Made by a program: the position numbers and the translations under genes. A DNA stretch of 64,000 nucleotides from JAGPUQ01 sp050250395 (GTDB lineage: Bacteria; Pseudomonadota; Gammaproteobacteria; Pseudomonadales; Porticoccaceae), in NCBI GenBank assembly GCA_050250395.1, contig JBFWOQ010000011.1:1-64000 (forward strand). Reading direction: 5' to 3'. The notes under the pieces were generated by a model. That model was given only the letters and a program-made list of their open reading frames with translations, searched no databases and was not told where the DNA came from. This document shows positions 62,134 through 64,000 of the stretch, in pieces. Each line of letters opens with the position of its first letter. Position 1 is the first letter of the stretch.

Positions 62134-62520
62134 TCACGGTTTGGGATGGTGCGACTCGTGCTCCTTGGTGTCGGCACCGGCGCCCATGCCGCCGCCCATC
62201 ATTCCCATCCCACCACCTCCCATCATACCCATGCCACCTCCCATCATGCCCATGCCGCCCATCATCTCCATGCACTCGCGCATTGTCGCGCGCATTTTCT
62301 CGCGGTCGCCGGCATCGATGATGCCATCCTTGTTGACATCCATACGGGCGAAGCGGGCTTCGGCCCGTTTCAGGAAATCCTCCCGGGTGACCTTGGCGTT
62401 GCCGTCTCCCATCATCCCCATTCCCATCCCAGTCCCCATCCCTTTGTCATCCTCTGCCGGGGCCGTACCTGACAGCATCAGGGAGCCCACCGCTACCCAC
62501 GCCAGACGTCGCAGTTTCAT
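62134..62520 (-). CDS. Exported Met/Gly-rich EF-hand protein of the copper locus
   Basis: A 128-residue protein. Signal peptide MKLRRLAWVAVGSLMLSGTAPA; an EF-hand (MDVNKDGIIDAGDREKM, about 57-73). On both sides are low-complexity Met/Gly runs (GMGTGMGMGMMG and MMGGMGMMGGGMGMMGGGG), and a His/Glu-rich end (HESHHPKP). The Met-rich runs resemble periplasmic Cu(I)-binding motifs, and the gene precedes copA on the same strand. A periplasmic copper-binding role is inferred. The longer in-frame extension upstream has no such features. Confidence 0.7.
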   Translation of the reverse strand: MKLRRLAWVAVGSLMLSGTAPAEDDKGMGTGMGMGMMGDGNAKVTREDFLKRAEARFARMDVNKDGIIDAGDREKMRATMRECMEMMGGMGMMGGGMGMMGGGGMGMMGGGMGAGADTKEHESHHPKP

Positions 62521-62849
62521 CTCACCACTCCTTGCGGGACCCTTGGCCCGCTTGTCGTTGCGAAGCAGAACCCGGCGCCTGCGCCGACATGCCTGTGCCG
62601 ATATGCCTGGGCCGAGGCCGGATGGCGCGGGTTTCCTGCCGATCCTTTTCACTTTGCAGGAGCAGGCAGTACGCGGCGCGCCACCTCCTGTGTACAGGCC
62701 GGGTGGCTGCAGGTCAATGTCGGTCAGCAAGCCGGTGTTGACGGAAATCAGGCAACGGCCGCGCAAGTTCACCGAGTGCGGCGACGTTGCGGAAGCGGGT
62801 GGCGTTTCGGGTGGCCGGATCGAATCCGTAGTGGCGCGTCGATCCGGGC
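62521..62849. other. Gene-free gap between the EF-hand and GST genes
   Basis: 329 bases without a recognisable gene. A minus-strand frame ending at 62714 (YGFDPATRNATRFRNVAALGELARPLPDFR) looks somewhat protein-like and overlaps the end of the GST gene; it matches no family I recognise and may be a remnant. The likely promoter of the copper operon lies near 62540-62620 but no clear boxes are seen. Confidence 0.35.
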
Positions 62850-63512
62850 TCAGCGCGCCCGCGCCAGCATTTTCCCGACGATCGCGCGGTGGGCTTGCAG
62901 TACGCTGGCGAACGGTTCCGCCGCGAACTGCCGGGCGAGATAACCGGCAAGCCGCGGCCAGCAGACGGGGTCGGGGGATTCGTCGCCGAACGAGGCGTTC
63001 ATGAACTGGGATACCACCGCGATGTCGGCGAGTGTCAGGCGGTCGCCGACCAGATAAGTCTTGGCGCCGATCTGCGCGTCCAGGTAGTGATACAGCGGCG
63101 GCGTCTTTTCCGCCAGCAGCGCCGCGATCGCTGCCTCGTCGTAGGGTGCACCCATGGACTTCAGCACCACGCGGTTGCGAAATGCGGTGGCGGTGATCGC
63201 CGGGGCGAGCTCGTAGTCGGCGAACTTCTCGATCCAGCTCGTGCGCGCCTTGAGCCAGGGATCGGCGGGAATCAGCGGCGGTTCCGGATACAGATCCTCC
63301 AGAAAGCGGCAAATCACGGCGGAGTCGGCCAGGTACTGACCATCCACTTCCAGTGCCGGAATCCGCTTGAGCGGATTGATCCGTTCGTAGCCTTCCGGCA
63401 GCGCGAACGGCGACACCGGGTTGCGCTCGCAATGGATGCCCTTGATGGTCATTACCAGTTCCACCTTGCGTACAAAGGGGGACAGCGGAGCGCCGAACAG
63501 GGTCATGGTCAT
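62850..63512 (-). CDS. Glutathione S-transferase family protein
   Basis: A 220-residue cytosolic GST. Thioredoxin-like N-domain: MTLFGAPLSPFVRKVELVMTIKGI with a Ser in the active-site region; NPLKRIPALEVDGQYLADSAVICRFLED holds the cis-Pro and the glutathione-binding Asp-Ser. The helical C-domain has YLVGDRLTLADIAVVSQF. Detoxification or dehalogenation substrates cannot be told. Start at ATG 63512 or 63506. Divergent from the MOSC gene. Confidence 0.85.
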   Translation of the reverse strand: MTMTLFGAPLSPFVRKVELVMTIKGIHCERNPVSPFALPEGYERINPLKRIPALEVDGQYLADSAVICRFLEDLYPEPPLIPADPWLKARTSWIEKFADYELAPAITATAFRNRVVLKSMGAPYDEAAIAALLAEKTPPLYHYLDAQIGAKTYLVGDRLTLADIAVVSQFMNASFGDESPDPVCWPRLAGYLARQFAAEPFASVLQAHRAIVGKMLARAR

Positions 63513-63656
63513 GGGGCGAGCTCAGTCAGGGGGTGGAAGTGATAGCCGGATGCTAGCAACGGGCTCCACGGAGCACAATCGCGCGCCGCGGACAGTGGCA
63601 GTATCGGCTGGTGCGGTTATCATCCCAAGGCGTGCGCGCATTACGGGAGAAACGGC

Positions 63657-64000
63657 ATGGGAAAACTACTGGGAATCGCTTATCGCGACGGTTCACGCCA
63701 GCCGATGCGCGAAATCGACGCCACCCGGATCAGTCTGGAGGCGGGCGTCGCCAGTGACTTTCGGGGCAGGAAGCCCGGACCGCGCCAGGTGACCGTGCTG
63801 TGCGCCGAAAAATGGCACGCCGCCTGTGCCGAGCTGGGTGCGGAATTGCCCTGGACCACCAGGCGCGCCAATCTGCTGGTGAACGGCCTGCCGATCGGCC
63901 CGGAATGCGTCGGCCGTACCCTGCGCGTGGGCACGGCGTTGTTGCGCATCACTATCGAAACCGATCCCTGTTCCCGCATGGATGAGCAATACAAGGGGCT
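63657..64000 (+). CDS. MOSC-domain protein, cut by the right window edge
   Basis: The visible 114 residues (MGKLLGIAYRDGSRQPMREID..RKPGPRQVTVLCAEKWHAACAELGAELPWTTRRANLLVNGL) match the first half of a MOSC domain (molybdenum cofactor sulfurase C-terminal type). The region ending IETDPCSRMDEQYKG contains the conserved cysteine. Such proteins bind or move molybdopterin-type cofactors. GGGAGAAAC precedes ATG 63657. The C-terminus lies outside the window. Confidence 0.85.
   Translation, partial: MGKLLGIAYRDGSRQPMREIDATRISLEAGVASDFRGRKPGPRQVTVLCAEKWHAACAELGAELPWTTRRANLLVNGLPIGPECVGRTLRVGTALLRITIETDPCSRMDEQYKG

Noticed and set aside
62134..63432. 432-residue frame joining the EF-hand protein to upstream sequence
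   Set aside because: The upstream part overlaps GST in another frame and has no family features; the signal peptide places the real start at 62520.

Overview
The window is about 64 kb of GC-rich chromosomal DNA. Housekeeping gene order and protein families point to a gammaproteobacterium outside the enterics: rpsP-rimM-trmD-rplS, then xerD-dsbC-hom-thrC-recJ; dksA-gluQ-pcnB-folK-(deoxynucleoside kinase)-panB; a complete mla lipid-transport operon; and prkA-yeaH-spoVR. Several families (acyl-CoA-type phosphotransferase with a lipocalin-like partner, acetoacetyl-CoA synthetase, F420/deazaflavin-type reductase) would suit an environmental aerobic heterotroph. The exact taxon cannot be read from the sequence. 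I saw no tRNA, rRNA, CRISPR array, prophage or intact transposase.

Layout. 1-6.9 kb: aldehyde dehydrogenase remnant, gpsA, sixA, a 2.2 kb insert (glycosyltransferase, cupin, small membrane peptide) ending in a second copy of the sixA tail, alpha/beta hydrolase, folE, esterase. 6.9-15.6 kb: ribosomal/tRNA modification operon, xerD, dsbC, threonine genes hom and thrC separated by a 147 bp repeat with terminal inverted repeats, recJ. 15.7-18.5 kb: MFS transporter, then a foreign low-GC insert (attC-like site plus HEPN gene) followed by a broken second copy of part of the MFS gene. 18.5-25.2 kb: metal homeostasis (ferritin-like protein, CDF exporter, zinc-type ABC import genes lacking an ATPase, porin, His-rich peptide) and nhaA. 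25.2-29.6 kb: small oxidoreductase, phosphotransferase pair, SnoaL-like protein, and sulfur-type YeeE/YedE transporters under a divergent ArsR regulator. 29.9-39 kb: panB-folK-pcnB-gluQ-dksA block, aminotransferase and sfsA, SnoaL protein, Rieske protein, htpX. 39-47.6 kb: lipoprotein, slyX, VanY-type peptidase, cysE, dgkA, fumC, and the mlaFEDCB-mlaA operon. 47.6-57.2 kb: Rep helicase, PaaI thioesterase with acetoacetyl-CoA synthetase, then prkA-yeaH-spoVR. 57.2-64 kb: ABC-ATPase remnant beside a repeat, glucan phosphorylase, copper P-type ATPase with a Met/Gly-rich EF-hand protein, glutathione transferase, and a MOSC protein cut by the window edge.

The most unusual material lies in the gene-poor joints. 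These are a dispersed short repeat whose ends read TTGTTGAAAAAC, at least three gene remnants, two inserts bordered by partial duplications of the neighbouring gene, and an orphan integron-cassette-like HEPN gene. Many long open frames antisense to real genes are a by-product of the high GC content and are left out.
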